Shown here: piece after piece, positions 53,401 to 61,713 of the stretch
Numbering within the stretch: position 1 is the first letter of the stretch
Layout: the number at the start of each line of letters is the position of its first letter
NCBI GenBank assembly: GCA_003246265.1
Contig: QKAU01000006.1
Span: 1 to 64,000, forward strand
DNA length: 64,000 bases
Reading direction: 5' to 3'
Origin: Kiritimatiellales bacterium
GTDB lineage: Bacteria > Verrucomicrobiota > Kiritimatiellia > Kiritimatiellales > Pontiellaceae
Position numbers and translations under genes: made by a program
Notes under the pieces: model-generated
Told to the model about the DNA's origin: nothing
Seen by the model: only the letters and a program-made list of their open reading frames with translations
Database searches by the model: none

Positions 53401-54198
53401 ATGGAAACCTTCGGCACGCTCAATCCCATCCTGCAGGCCCTGCTCGCCACGCTCTTCACCTGGGGCGTGACGGCGCTCGGCGCCTTGCCGGTCTTTTTCG
53501 CAAGAACGATCAACCAAAAACTGATGGACGGCATGCTCGGCATGGCGGCCGGCGTGATGATTGCCGCGAGCTACTGGTCGCTGCTTGCTCCGGCCATTGA
53601 ACTCTCTGGCGGAAGTTGGCAGCCGGCTACCGTCGGTTTCCTGGCGGGTGGCCTGTTCCTCTACATCCTCGACAAGATCCTGCCCCACCTGCATCCGGGA
53701 CTGCCCATGAAGGATGCGGAAGGGATCCAGACCGGCTGGCACCGCAGCGTCCTGCTGGTCCTTGCCATTACGCTGCACAATATTCCGGAAGGGCTGGCCG
53801 TGGGGGTGGCCTTTGGCGCGGTTGCGGCCCAGATTGACGGGGCCTCCCTCGGGGCGGCCATCGCCCTGGCCCTGGGCATTGGCATCCAGAACTTTCCCGA
53901 AGGAACGGCGGTGGCCATGCCGCTGCGGCGCGAGGGACTCGGAAGGTTCAAATGCTTCTGGTATGGCCAGCTTTCAGGGGCCGTCGAACCGGTGGCCGGC
54001 GTACTGGGCGCCTGGGCCGTGCTAGCGATGCGTCCCATCCTCCCCTATGCGCTCGCCTTCGCCGCCGGGGCCATGATCTTTGTCTGCGTGGAGGAGCTCA
54101 TCCCCGAAGCGCAACGGAAGAACAATACCGACTTTGCGACGCTTGGCGCCATCTTCGGCTTTGCGCTCATGATGCTGCTCGACGTGGCGCTCGGCTAG
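53401..54198 (+). CDS. ZIP family metal transporter
   Basis: This is a 265-residue membrane protein with eight predicted helices. ATG 53401 follows AGGAA. The metal-binding helices read [19 protein letters not shown] and [17 protein letters not shown], the hallmark of ZIP transporters (zinc, iron or manganese uptake). Another conserved acidic segment is [14 protein letters not shown]. It is convergent with the TRAP operon, 11 bp apart. Confidence 0.92.
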   Translation: METFGTLNPILQALLATLFTWGVTALGALPVFFARTINQKLMDGMLGMAAGVMIAASYWSLLAPAIELSGGSWQPATVGFLAGGLFLYILDKILPHLHPGLPMKDAEGIQTGWHRSVLLVLAITLHNIPEGLAVGVAFGAVAAQIDGASLGAAIALALGIGIQNFPEGTAVAMPLRREGLGRFKCFWYGQLSGAVEPVAGVLGAWAVLAMRPILPYALAFAAGAMIFVCVEELIPEAQRKNNTDFATLGAIFGFALMMLLDVALG

Positions 54199-54209
54199 CC
54201 GGGCACGCA

Positions 54210-55583
54210 TCAGGGGCCAGGGACGGCCGCACCATCGGTATCATCGTCGGCTGCCGGGCGCATGAAGGTGCACTTTTCCACATCGGCCTTCTTCATCTGG
54301 CGGGTCTGCACGGGCAGCCATAGCGAAGCGGCCGGAACGTAGGTGATCACCAGCAGCGCCGCGGCCATGGCCCCGAAGAAGGGCAGCATGGTGCGCGTTA
54401 CCTTCGCGATGGTGGTCTGGCCCACTCCGCATCCGATGAAGAGGCAGGTGCCGACCGGCGGCGTGCAGAGGCCGATGCAGAGGTTGGCGATCATGATGAT
54501 CCCGAAGTGGACCTCGTTCATTCCCAGCGAAGTCACCACCGGGAGGAAGATCGGAGTGAAGATCAGCACGGCCGGGGTCATGTCCATGAACGTGCCCACG
54601 CAGAGCAGCAGTACGTTGATCGTGAGCAGGATCACGACGGGATTGTCCGACAGGCCGAGCAGCGCGGCACTCACCGTCTGTGGAATGTTGGCCATGGTCA
54701 TGATCCAGCTCATGCCGGAGCTGGCTCCGATGAGCAGCATGACCACCGCCGTGGTGATGCCGGTGTCGAGCAGGATCCGCGGAAGCTCCTTCATCTTGAT
54801 TTCGCGATAGACCACCACGGAGAGGAGAAAGGCATAGACGACGGCAATGGCCGCCGCTTCCGTGGCGGTGAAAATGCCGGCCAGGATGCCGCCGATCACG
54901 ATCACGATCAGGAACAGGCTCAGGAAGGCGCGCTTGAAAGCGATGGCAATGTCCCGTACGGAGGAACGGGCCTCGCGGACATAGCGATTGCGCAGGGCAA
55001 ACCAACCGCAGACCCCCATGATGAAAAGGCCGCTCAGGATGCCGGGCAGTACGCCGGCCATGAACATGGCGGCGATCGACACCGAACCGGCGGCGACCGA
55101 ATAGACGATCATGATGTTGCTCGGCGGAATCAGCAGGCCCGTGGTGGCGGCGGTGGTGGTGACGGCCACGTTGAACTCGCGGTTGTACCCCTTGCGGTTC
55201 ATTTCGGGAATCATGAATCCGCCCACCGACGAGACGGCCGCGGCCGCGGACCCGGAGATGGAGCCGAACAGCATGCAGGTGAGGGTATTGACATAGGCCA
55301 GCCCGCCCGGCAGGAAGCCAACGAGGGTACCCGCAAAGTCGATCAGTCGGCGCGCCATCCCTCCCTTTCCCATGAGGTGGCCCGACAGGATGAAGAAGGG
55401 TATGGCCAGCAGCGCAAAGCTGTTGACTCCGTTGGCCATGTTCGAGGCCACGACCACGGCCGGGTCGGACCCTTCGGACAGAACGGCGACAAACGTGGCC
55501 AGCGCGATTGCGACGGCGATCGGCACGTTCATGACGAGCAGCAGCACGAATACTGCGACGAGAATCAGGGCGACCAGTCCCAT
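54210..55583 (-). CDS. dctM: TRAP transporter large permease DctM
   Basis: This is a 457-residue inner-membrane protein with about twelve hydrophobic segments. Family motifs are IPFFILSGHLMGKGGMARRL, FGSISGSAAAAVSSVG, TGLLIPPSNIMIVYS, and FLPVVTSLGMNEVHFGIIMI with NLCIGLCTPPVG. The last 45 residues are a charged tail longer than usual. It forms the transport channel with DctQ for sodium-driven uptake of acids. It starts directly after the DctQ stop. Confidence 0.93.
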   Translation of the reverse strand: MGLVALILVAVFVLLLVMNVPIAVAIALATFVAVLSEGSDPAVVVASNMANGVNSFALLAIPFFILSGHLMGKGGMARRLIDFAGTLVGFLPGGLAYVNTLTCMLFGSISGSAAAAVSSVGGFMIPEMNRKGYNREFNVAVTTTAATTGLLIPPSNIMIVYSVAAGSVSIAAMFMAGVLPGILSGLFIMGVCGWFALRNRYVREARSSVRDIAIAFKRAFLSLFLIVIVIGGILAGIFTATEAAAIAVVYAFLLSVVVYREIKMKELPRILLDTGITTAVVMLLIGASSGMSWIMTMANIPQTVSAALLGLSDNPVVILLTINVLLLCVGTFMDMTPAVLIFTPIFLPVVTSLGMNEVHFGIIMIANLCIGLCTPPVGTCLFIGCGVGQTTIAKVTRTMLPFFGAMAAALLVITYVPAASLWLPVQTRQMKKADVEKCTFMRPAADDDTDGAAVPGP

Positions 55584-56081
55584 CTACGCCCCCTCTCCCC
55601 GGCCCGACAGGGTTTCAACCAGGTTTTCGACGGTGTAGAGCACCATGAAGAGTCCCGAAACCGGTAGGGCCAGATAGACATGACCCATCTTCCAACCGAG
55701 GGCCGGCGTGGTCTGCTCCATGGCGAGGGCATCGGACACGACACGGCAACCGCCATAGAGGAAAACGGCGGCCGCAAAGAACAGAACCACCAGGTGGACG
55801 AGCACCTCCATCGGCTTGCGCAGATCGGGATGGAATTTGCCGACGAAATAATCGACCCCCAGATGCCCCTTGGTCCCGAAGGCCACGGCACCTCCAAGCA
55901 GCGCCACCCAGATCAGCAGAAAGCGAGCAAGCTCCTCGGTCCACTTCGCCTGCTCGCCCACCACATAACGCGTGAAGACGCCCCACACGACATCGAACAC
56001 CAGCAACGCAACCGCGCAGATCAGCATGAGGTCGAGTGCAGCAGTCATCCCTTTCTTGCCCTTGGCCAGAAGCTCGACCAT
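55584..56081 (-). CDS. dctQ: TRAP transporter small permease DctQ
   Basis: This is a 165-residue protein with four hydrophobic helices. It includes the typical WTEELARFLLIWVALLGGAV stretch, DYFVGKFHPDLRKPME and a last helix with LPVSGLFMVLYTVENLVE. The start codon shares a base with the DctP stop (TGATG). It completes the DctPQM system. Confidence 0.92.
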   Translation of the reverse strand: MVELLAKGKKGMTAALDLMLICAVALLVFDVVWGVFTRYVVGEQAKWTEELARFLLIWVALLGGAVAFGTKGHLGVDYFVGKFHPDLRKPMEVLVHLVVLFFAAAVFLYGGCRVVSDALAMEQTTPALGWKMGHVYLALPVSGLFMVLYTVENLVETLSGRGEGA

Positions 56082-57094
56082 CAGCGTACCTCCGCGATTT
56101 TGCGCAGGAGTTCCCTCACTTCCGGATGCTCGACCTTCTCGAGCATCGGCGCCACCTTGGCGGCGAACAGCGCGGCGTCGACCTCATAGACATGGACCCC
56201 TTCGCTGCGGGCCTGGTCGAGGGCCTCCGACGTCTTCGCGTGCCAGAGTTCGCGTTCGAAAGCCGACGACTCGTTGGCGGCCTGCTGCACCCACTCCCGC
56301 TGCAGGGGCGAGAGCCGGTCCCATGCCTTGGTCCCGATCATCAGGATGTCGGGTATGCGGGTATGGCCATCCAGCGTGAAGTGCTTGCAGATTTCATAAT
56401 GCTTGTTCGAGGTGAAGCTGGGCGGATTGTTTTCGGCGCCATCGACCGTGCCCTGGGCCAGTGCAGAGTAGAGTTCGCCCCAAGAGATCGGCGTGGGCGC
56501 CCCGCCCATGGACTTGACCATCTCGATGGCCGTGGCGCTGTTCATCACGCGGATCTTGAGCCCCTTCAGATCGTCGGGCGTGCGGATCGGCCGTTTCGTG
56601 GTATAGAAGTTTCGGCTGCCGGCATCGTAGTAGCAGAGGCCATGCAGGAAACGGAGCTCGCCGGCTTCGAGCAGGTGGTGTCCGACCTCTCCTTCAAGCA
56701 CCTTCCAGAAATGGTCGCCGTCGCGGAAAATATAGGGAAGGCTGAAGACCGACATCGCCGGAATGAAATTTTCCACTACGGCCGTCGAGGTTTTCGTCAT
56801 GGCCAGCGAACCATTCTGCAGTTGCTCAATGCACTGCAGTTCGGATCCGAGGACCGCCCCGGGATAGATGTCGATCGTCATGGTGCCGCTGGAGAGCTCT
56901 TCCAGCCGCTGCTTCATGAACTCCATCGCCTTGTGCACCGGGTGTCCAGTGTCCAAGCCGTGCCCCAGCTTGAGCACTATCTGCCGCTCCCCTGCACCCC
57001 CTGGACCGCTACGCAGAACGAGCGCAAATCCCACGGTCGCCACCAGTAGTCCGACCAGCACCCCCCCCACGAACGACGAAACCGTCCTGCCCAT
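56081..57094 (-). CDS. dctP: TRAP transporter solute-binding protein DctP
   Basis: This is a 337-residue periplasmic binding protein. ATG 57094 follows GGGGGG; a GTG at 57100 is also possible. A membrane-spanning signal or anchor covers VSSFVGGVLVGLLVATVGFA. The mature part has LKLGHGLDTGHPVHKAMEFM, the SLPYIFRDGDHFWKV segment, the GLKIRVMNSATAIEMVKSMG region with the ligand-binding arginine, and VDGAENNPPSFTSNKHYE. DctP proteins bind carboxylates, often sugar acids or uronates. The ligand cannot be told here. Confidence 0.92.
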   Translation of the reverse strand: MGRTVSSFVGGVLVGLLVATVGFALVLRSGPGGAGERQIVLKLGHGLDTGHPVHKAMEFMKQRLEELSSGTMTIDIYPGAVLGSELQCIEQLQNGSLAMTKTSTAVVENFIPAMSVFSLPYIFRDGDHFWKVLEGEVGHHLLEAGELRFLHGLCYYDAGSRNFYTTKRPIRTPDDLKGLKIRVMNSATAIEMVKSMGGAPTPISWGELYSALAQGTVDGAENNPPSFTSNKHYEICKHFTLDGHTRIPDILMIGTKAWDRLSPLQREWVQQAANESSAFERELWHAKTSEALDQARSEGVHVYEVDAALFAAKVAPMLEKVEHPEVRELLRKIAEVR

Positions 57095-57194
57095 TTTCAC
57101 CCCCCGCTTCCATCCGAGTAATAAAAAAACCGGGGCATGTTGGCGGACAGGTTGGAGACTGTCCAGTTTTCATTCGCCCGGCCTGCGCGGGATG

Positions 57195-57260
57195 CAAGAA
57201 AAACGGCGCATGGGTGGGGAAATATGCCCATGCGCCGTCTCCGGCATTCCTCCATGCCGG
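57195..57260 (-). terminator. Stacked hairpins ending the EF-hand gene
   Basis: Reading the minus strand from the EF-hand stop there is first a 7-bp hairpin (57260-57254 with 57247-57241). Then comes a 12-bp perfect hairpin, ACGGCGCATGGG with CCCATGCGCCGT (57238-57227 and 57214-57203), followed by TTTTCTT. The second has the form of a Rho-independent terminator. Confidence 0.85.
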
Positions 57261-57267
57261 AAAATGG

Positions 57268-57780
57268 TTATTCGGCCGGTGCTGCCTGCTGTTCCTGGCG
57301 GCGCTTTTCGAAGGCTTCGCGCGCCGCGGCCCGCTCGGCTTCGCTCAGCTGGCCATCGCCGTCCGTATCGAATTCCTTGAGCATCCGTTCATTCGGGCCG
57401 CCTTCCTTGCGACGCTCCCTGATCGCCTGTTCCATGGCGGCCTTTTCCTCATCGTTGAGCACACCATCTCCGTCGGCATCGAATTTCTTGATCATCTCTT
57501 CTCGGCTCGGACGCTCCTGCCGGTCTCCGCGCCGCTCCCGCATGGCGGCGTGCATCGCTTCGCGCTCCTGCTCGTTGAGGGTACCGTCGCCATCCTTGTC
57601 GAAGCGCTTGAGCATCTCCTCGCGCGGGGGGCGTCCACCTTCGCGGGCATCGGGACCTTCGCCTTTCGGTCCGGGGCGTCCGCCACCAGGGCCGCCAGCA
57701 CCCTCTTCCGCATGGGCTGCCGCAAGCGAGCCCGCTACCGCCAATGCCATACCGGCCAACTTCCATACCGTCGTCTTCAT
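57268..57780 (-). CDS. Secreted EF-hand calcium-binding protein
   Basis: This is a 170-residue protein. ATG 57780 follows AAGGAGG. A signal peptide ends SLAAAHA, and a glycine/proline-rich linker comes next. Three canonical EF-hand loops follow: DKDGDGTLNEQE, DADGDGVLNDEE and DTDGDGQLSEAE. They are spaced about 35 residues apart, each preceded by REEMLKRF-like helices. It should bind calcium in the periplasm or outside. It ends with a low-complexity KRRQEQQAAPAE. No partner gene is adjacent. Confidence 0.9.
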   Translation of the reverse strand: MKTTVWKLAGMALAVAGSLAAAHAEEGAGGPGGGRPGPKGEGPDAREGGRPPREEMLKRFDKDGDGTLNEQEREAMHAAMRERRGDRQERPSREEMIKKFDADGDGVLNDEEKAAMEQAIRERRKEGGPNERMLKEFDTDGDGQLSEAERAAAREAFEKRRQEQQAAPAE

Positions 57781-57878
57781 GCGATACCTCCTTGGGGTTG
57801 TCCTGATCGCGTATGGGATTACAAACGGCCCGCACGGAATAATATTGTGCACCCCATGCTTTCGGCACAGGGGCCGGA

Positions 57879-58286
57879 TCAGGCCACGTGGGTGCGTGGC
57901 ATCTCGCGCAAGCGCAACGGGAGGGAGGAGAGTGCCTGGCCATCTATGGCCAGGTTGATCTGGTAGTCGGCAAATGTCTCGAAGCGGACGTTCTGGAAGT
58001 TGAGGATCATGTTGACGGCAATCGACTCCACCTCCTCGCCCATGCGCGCATTGACCTCCCCCTCCATCTTGCGGAACACGGGCAGGCCATCCGGATCGAC
58101 CAGTTCCAGCTCGATCCGATGGACCCCCTCCTCCATCTTGTCGAAGCGCATTCGCAGGGCTATGGCGCAGGAGGGATGGACCACCGGCATCTTGGCGGCA
58201 TAGATCTGGTCGAACGTGCCCAGCAGGTTGAGCTTGCCCTGGCTGTCGGTGGCGGCGTCGCAAAGCGAGAAGACTTCGATTTTCAT
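57879..58286 (-). CDS. DUF6941-like small protein
   Basis: This is a 135-residue cytoplasmic protein starting at ATG 58286. The motif MKIEVFSLCDAATDSQGKLN, then LGTFDQIYA and P-x-x-HPSCAIALRMRF, followed by a beta-sandwich pattern (ELELVDPDGLPVF, VNMILNFQNVRFETFADY), matches the DUF6941 family as I remember it. Function is unknown. The Shine-Dalgarno is weak. Confidence 0.65.
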   Translation of the reverse strand: MKIEVFSLCDAATDSQGKLNLLGTFDQIYAAKMPVVHPSCAIALRMRFDKMEEGVHRIELELVDPDGLPVFRKMEGEVNARMGEEVESIAVNMILNFQNVRFETFADYQINLAIDGQALSSLPLRLREMPRTHVA

Positions 58287-58355
58287 ATCCGGATCCCCAG
58301 ATAGGAAAGGTAAGAGAATCCGGTGGCCGATGAAAGCCAATACGTCCTTACATCC

Positions 58356-60047
58356 TCAACAAGTCATTGCCCCTTCGGATGCCGGACCGACCAGCTTGGC
58401 GTACTTGGCAAGCACACCGGTCTGGTACCGGGGCTTTGGCGGCTTCCATTTGGCCATACGCCGTTTGATTTCGGCTGAGGGTACCACGAGCGCCATGGAC
58501 CGCCTGGACGCATCGATCACGATGGGGTCGCCATTCTTGACGATGGCCAGCGGACCGCCCACAAACGCCTCGGGCGTCACGTGCCCGATGACAAACCCAT
58601 GGCTCCCTCCGGAAAAACGTCCATCGGTAACCAGAGCAACCTCCTTGCCCAGGCCGCGGCCCATAATGGCCGAGGTGGGTGCCAGCATTTCCCGCATGCC
58701 GGGCCCGCCCTTGGGCCCTTCGTAGCGGATGACCACCACATGCCCCGGCTTGACCGCGCCTTCGAGGATCTTCTTCAGCGCCTCCTCCTCGGAGTGGAAG
58801 ACGATGGCACGGCCCTCGAACCGCAGTCCTTCCTTCCCGGAAATCTTGGCCACGGCACCCCCGGGGGCGAGATTGCCCTTCAACACCACCAGATGCCCTT
58901 CGGGCTTGATCGGACGCGCCATGGGACGGATGATTTCCTGTTTCCGGGGGTAGGGCGCGACATGGGCCAGGTTCTGGCGCACGGTCTTGCCGGTAACGGT
59001 CAGACAGTCGCCATCGAGCAGGTCCGCCTTCAGCAACCTCGCCATCAGGGGTGCAACCCCGCCGATGGCAGCCAGGTTGGCCATGGCGAAACGGCCGCTC
59101 GGCTTGAGATCGCCCAGTACGGGCACTTTGCGCGCAACGGCAGTGAAGTCGTTCAACGTCAGCCGCACCCTGGCCGACCTGGCCATCGCCAACAGGTGGA
59201 GCACGGCATTGGTCGAGCCCCCGAGCGCCATGACGATGGCAATGGCATTGAGGAACGCCGGCCGGGTCATGATGTCGGAAGGCTTGATGCCCCGCTCCGC
59301 CAGATGCATCACGGCCCGCCCAGCGGCATGGGCCTCCTCCATTTTCTCCTTCGAAACCGCCAGGCGCGACGCGCTGTTGGGAAGACTCATGCCGAGTGCC
59401 TCGATGGCCGAGGCCATGGTGTTGGCCGTGTACATGCCGCCGCACGAGCCTTCGCCGGGGATCGCCGTCCGCTCGATTTCGGTCAACTCGCGCGTGCTGA
59501 TCTCCCCCTTTGCGTGGCGACCGACGGCCTCGAAGACCGAAACGATGTCGACATCCTTTCCACAGTAGCAACCCGGCTTGATACTGCCCCCATAGACGAA
59601 AATAGACGGACGGTCCAGGCGCGCCAGCGCCATGAGGCACCCCGGCATGTTCTTGTCGCAGCCGCCGAAGGCCACCACGCCGTCGAATCCCTCGCAGGCT
59701 ACCACCGACTCGATCGAATCGGCGATCACCTCCCGCGATACGAGGGAGTATTTCATCCCCTCGGTACCCATCGAAATCCCATCGGAAATGGAGATCGTGT
59801 TGAAGAGCACCGCCTTGCCCTCCGCCACCACGATGCCTTTTTCCGCCTCCCTCGCCAGCCGGTCGATATGCATGTTGCAGGGCGTTACCATGCTCCAGGT
59901 CGATGCCACGCCGATCTGCGGTTTATGGAAGTCCGCATCCTTGAAGCCCACCGCCCGGAGCATCGCCCGGCTGGGAGCCCGCTCCACGCCGTCCACGACG
60001 ATCGACGACCAAGGTCGCTGGCTTTTACGAAACATTTTGGCTCCCAT
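58356..60047 (-). CDS. ilvD: Dihydroxy-acid dehydratase IlvD
   Basis: This is a 563-residue iron-sulfur dehydratase. ATG 60047 is set by GGAGGG 7 bp upstream. Cluster and active-site motifs are GGCDKNMPGCLMALARL, GEGSCGGMYTANTMASAIE, GGSTNAVLHLLA, and LVTDGRFSGGSHGFVIGHV at the end. Length and motifs fit IlvD of branched-chain amino acid synthesis. The same superfamily includes sugar-acid dehydratases, so a role in sugar-acid breakdown cannot be excluded, since no other ilv gene is near. Confidence 0.92.
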   Translation of the reverse strand: MGAKMFRKSQRPWSSIVVDGVERAPSRAMLRAVGFKDADFHKPQIGVASTWSMVTPCNMHIDRLAREAEKGIVVAEGKAVLFNTISISDGISMGTEGMKYSLVSREVIADSIESVVACEGFDGVVAFGGCDKNMPGCLMALARLDRPSIFVYGGSIKPGCYCGKDVDIVSVFEAVGRHAKGEISTRELTEIERTAIPGEGSCGGMYTANTMASAIEALGMSLPNSASRLAVSKEKMEEAHAAGRAVMHLAERGIKPSDIMTRPAFLNAIAIVMALGGSTNAVLHLLAMARSARVRLTLNDFTAVARKVPVLGDLKPSGRFAMANLAAIGGVAPLMARLLKADLLDGDCLTVTGKTVRQNLAHVAPYPRKQEIIRPMARPIKPEGHLVVLKGNLAPGGAVAKISGKEGLRFEGRAIVFHSEEEALKKILEGAVKPGHVVVIRYEGPKGGPGMREMLAPTSAIMGRGLGKEVALVTDGRFSGGSHGFVIGHVTPEAFVGGPLAIVKNGDPIVIDASRRSMALVVPSAEIKRRMAKWKPPKPRYQTGVLAKYAKLVGPASEGAMTC

Positions 60048-60295
60048 GGCATTGCCCTCCGTTGATGGACGGAAGTCTAGGACGGTTTCCGCCGGTTGCA
60101 ACCCATTTCCATGCCCTTCCGAGGCGACGCACCTCACGCCAGCGGGGAGCTTTTTCTCAGGACTGAGCAGCACGATTCCAATGAGGAAATGACCGATAGG
60201 CCGCTTTTTCGATGATTTGCCGGGTATCGCGGTTTCCACGCCGGGCATGGCACGACGATTGCTAACCATTCATTAACGAAGGAGGTGCAGCCAAC

Positions 60296-60388
60296 ATGAA
60301 GACCTGGTCCATAGTTTTGGTGGAAGTTTCGATGGCGTTGACCGGAATGGCCATGATCGTCCTGATGGTCGCCACCTCGTTGATCTGA
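60296..60388 (+). CDS. 30-residue membrane miniprotein
   Basis: An ATG at 60296 follows an almost perfect Shine-Dalgarno (GGAGGTG at 60281-60287) in an otherwise empty 390-bp gap. The product begins MKTWSIVLVEVSMALTGMAM and continues as a single hydrophobic helix ending SLI. A strong hairpin terminator follows 12 bp after the TGA. Together these suggest a real small transmembrane protein. I know no family for it. Confidence 0.55.
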   Translation: MKTWSIVLVEVSMALTGMAMIVLMVATSLI

Positions 60389-60400
60389 CCACTCTCCCTT

Positions 60401-60458
60401 GGTTCCAATGGTTGGGAGTATCCTCCTCCCTAGCTCCCAATCATTGGAACCGCTTTTT
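60401..60458. terminator. Long bidirectional hairpin terminator
   Basis: The arms at 60401-60418 and 60434-60451 pair over 18 bp with one mismatch, around a 15-nt loop. A TTTTT run lies on the plus-strand side at 60454-60458. On the minus strand the last codons and stop (60441-60443) of the amidohydrolase lie inside the right arm, so one structure can serve both genes. Confidence 0.88.
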
Positions 60459-61688
60459 AAACGCCCTGGCCTCTGCTACGATCTGCTCCTCGCCGGGCAC
60501 CTTGCCCTCATGCATCAGGATCCTGCCGTCGCAGATCACCGTGTCGATGCAGGAGGCGTCGGCGCTGTAGACCATGTCGTCCACCAAATGGTAGCCGGGT
60601 GCCAGCCGGTGGTTGGAGAGGTCGACGAGCATGCAGTCGGCCAGCTTCCCTACTGCGATGGTCCCGCAATCGATCCCCAGCATGTCCGCCCCGCCGGACG
60701 TCGCCATATCGAAAACCTCCCGCGCAGGCAGGACCGTCGGATTGCCGTGCAGGAGCTTGGCATGCAGTGCGGCCACCTTCATCTCCTCCAGCATGCACAG
60801 GTTGTTGTTCGATGAACACCCGTCGGTACCCAGGGCGACCGGCACCCCGCGCTGCCGCAGGCGGGCGTACGCGAAACTTCCGCTGGCCAGCTTCATGTTG
60901 GACACCGGACAATGGACCACCTTGACGCCGCGCCGTGCGAGAATTTCCATTTCCCCGTCGATCAGATGGATGACGTGCGCGGCCACCACCTCCGGACCGA
61001 GGAACCCGATCGAGTCCAGATACTGGATCGGCCGGACCCCGCGCAGCTTCAGGCAGTCCTGCACCTCCCTAGCCGTTTCCGACAAGTGGATATGGATCTG
61101 GAGACGATGCTCCGCGGCGAAACTCTTCGCCCACAGCAGCGAATCCTTGGACACGGAATAGATGGCGTGCGGACCGAGCGCAAAGCCGATCCGGTCGGAA
61201 TAGCGCGTTGCGTCGGACAGCAACTGCCGGGTCAGCGCCCGCTGTTCCCTTGCCCGGCCGCTGTCGCTGAAGTCGATGAAAACCGAGGAGAGCACCGCGC
61301 GCAGGCCCATCTCCTCGACGGCACGGGCCACCCCGTGGAAATGCCAGTACATGTCGTTGAAGCAGGTGGTCCCCGACTTGATCATCTCCAGGCAGGCCAG
61401 CCTGGCACCGAGATGGATGTCGTGCTCGTCCAATCCCGATTCCGCAGGCCATATATGGTTTTCCAGCCAGTCGTGGAGCTCCTTGTCATCGGCATAGCCG
61501 CGCAGGAGCGTCATGGAGGCATGCGTATGGGCATTGACAAAGGTCGGGAGGATCGCCTTGCCCCGCCCGTCGATAACGGTTGCATCGCCAACCGGCAGGC
61601 CGGGGGCAATCGCCTTGAAGCGGTTGCCGTCGATCAGGACATCCGTAACGGCATGCTCGTGCTCCACATTCCGTATCAGCAGGGCCAT
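60441..61688 (-). CDS. Amidohydrolase, MTA/SAH deaminase type
   Basis: This is a 415-residue metal-dependent cytoplasmic hydrolase. The zinc site is formed by NAHTHASM, HIHLSETA, AHVIHLIDGE and LGTDGCSSNN. Other landmarks are GKAILPTFVNAHTH, IKSGTTCFNDMYWHF and the C-terminal GTIAVGKLADCMLVDL. This set fits 5-methylthioadenosine/S-adenosylhomocysteine deaminases and related chlorohydrolases. The product of methylthioadenosine deamination is methylthioinosine. A related guanine or cytosine deaminase is less likely. Confidence 0.85.
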   Translation of the reverse strand: MALLIRNVEHEHAVTDVLIDGNRFKAIAPGLPVGDATVIDGRGKAILPTFVNAHTHASMTLLRGYADDKELHDWLENHIWPAESGLDEHDIHLGARLACLEMIKSGTTCFNDMYWHFHGVARAVEEMGLRAVLSSVFIDFSDSGRAREQRALTRQLLSDATRYSDRIGFALGPHAIYSVSKDSLLWAKSFAAEHRLQIHIHLSETAREVQDCLKLRGVRPIQYLDSIGFLGPEVVAAHVIHLIDGEMEILARRGVKVVHCPVSNMKLASGSFAYARLRQRGVPVALGTDGCSSNNNLCMLEEMKVAALHAKLLHGNPTVLPAREVFDMATSGGADMLGIDCGTIAVGKLADCMLVDLSNHRLAPGYHLVDDMVYSADASCIDTVICDGRILMHEGKVPGEEQIVAEARAFKKRFQ

Positions 61689-61713
61689 GACGGCTCCTTT
61701 CCCGCGCGGACAG

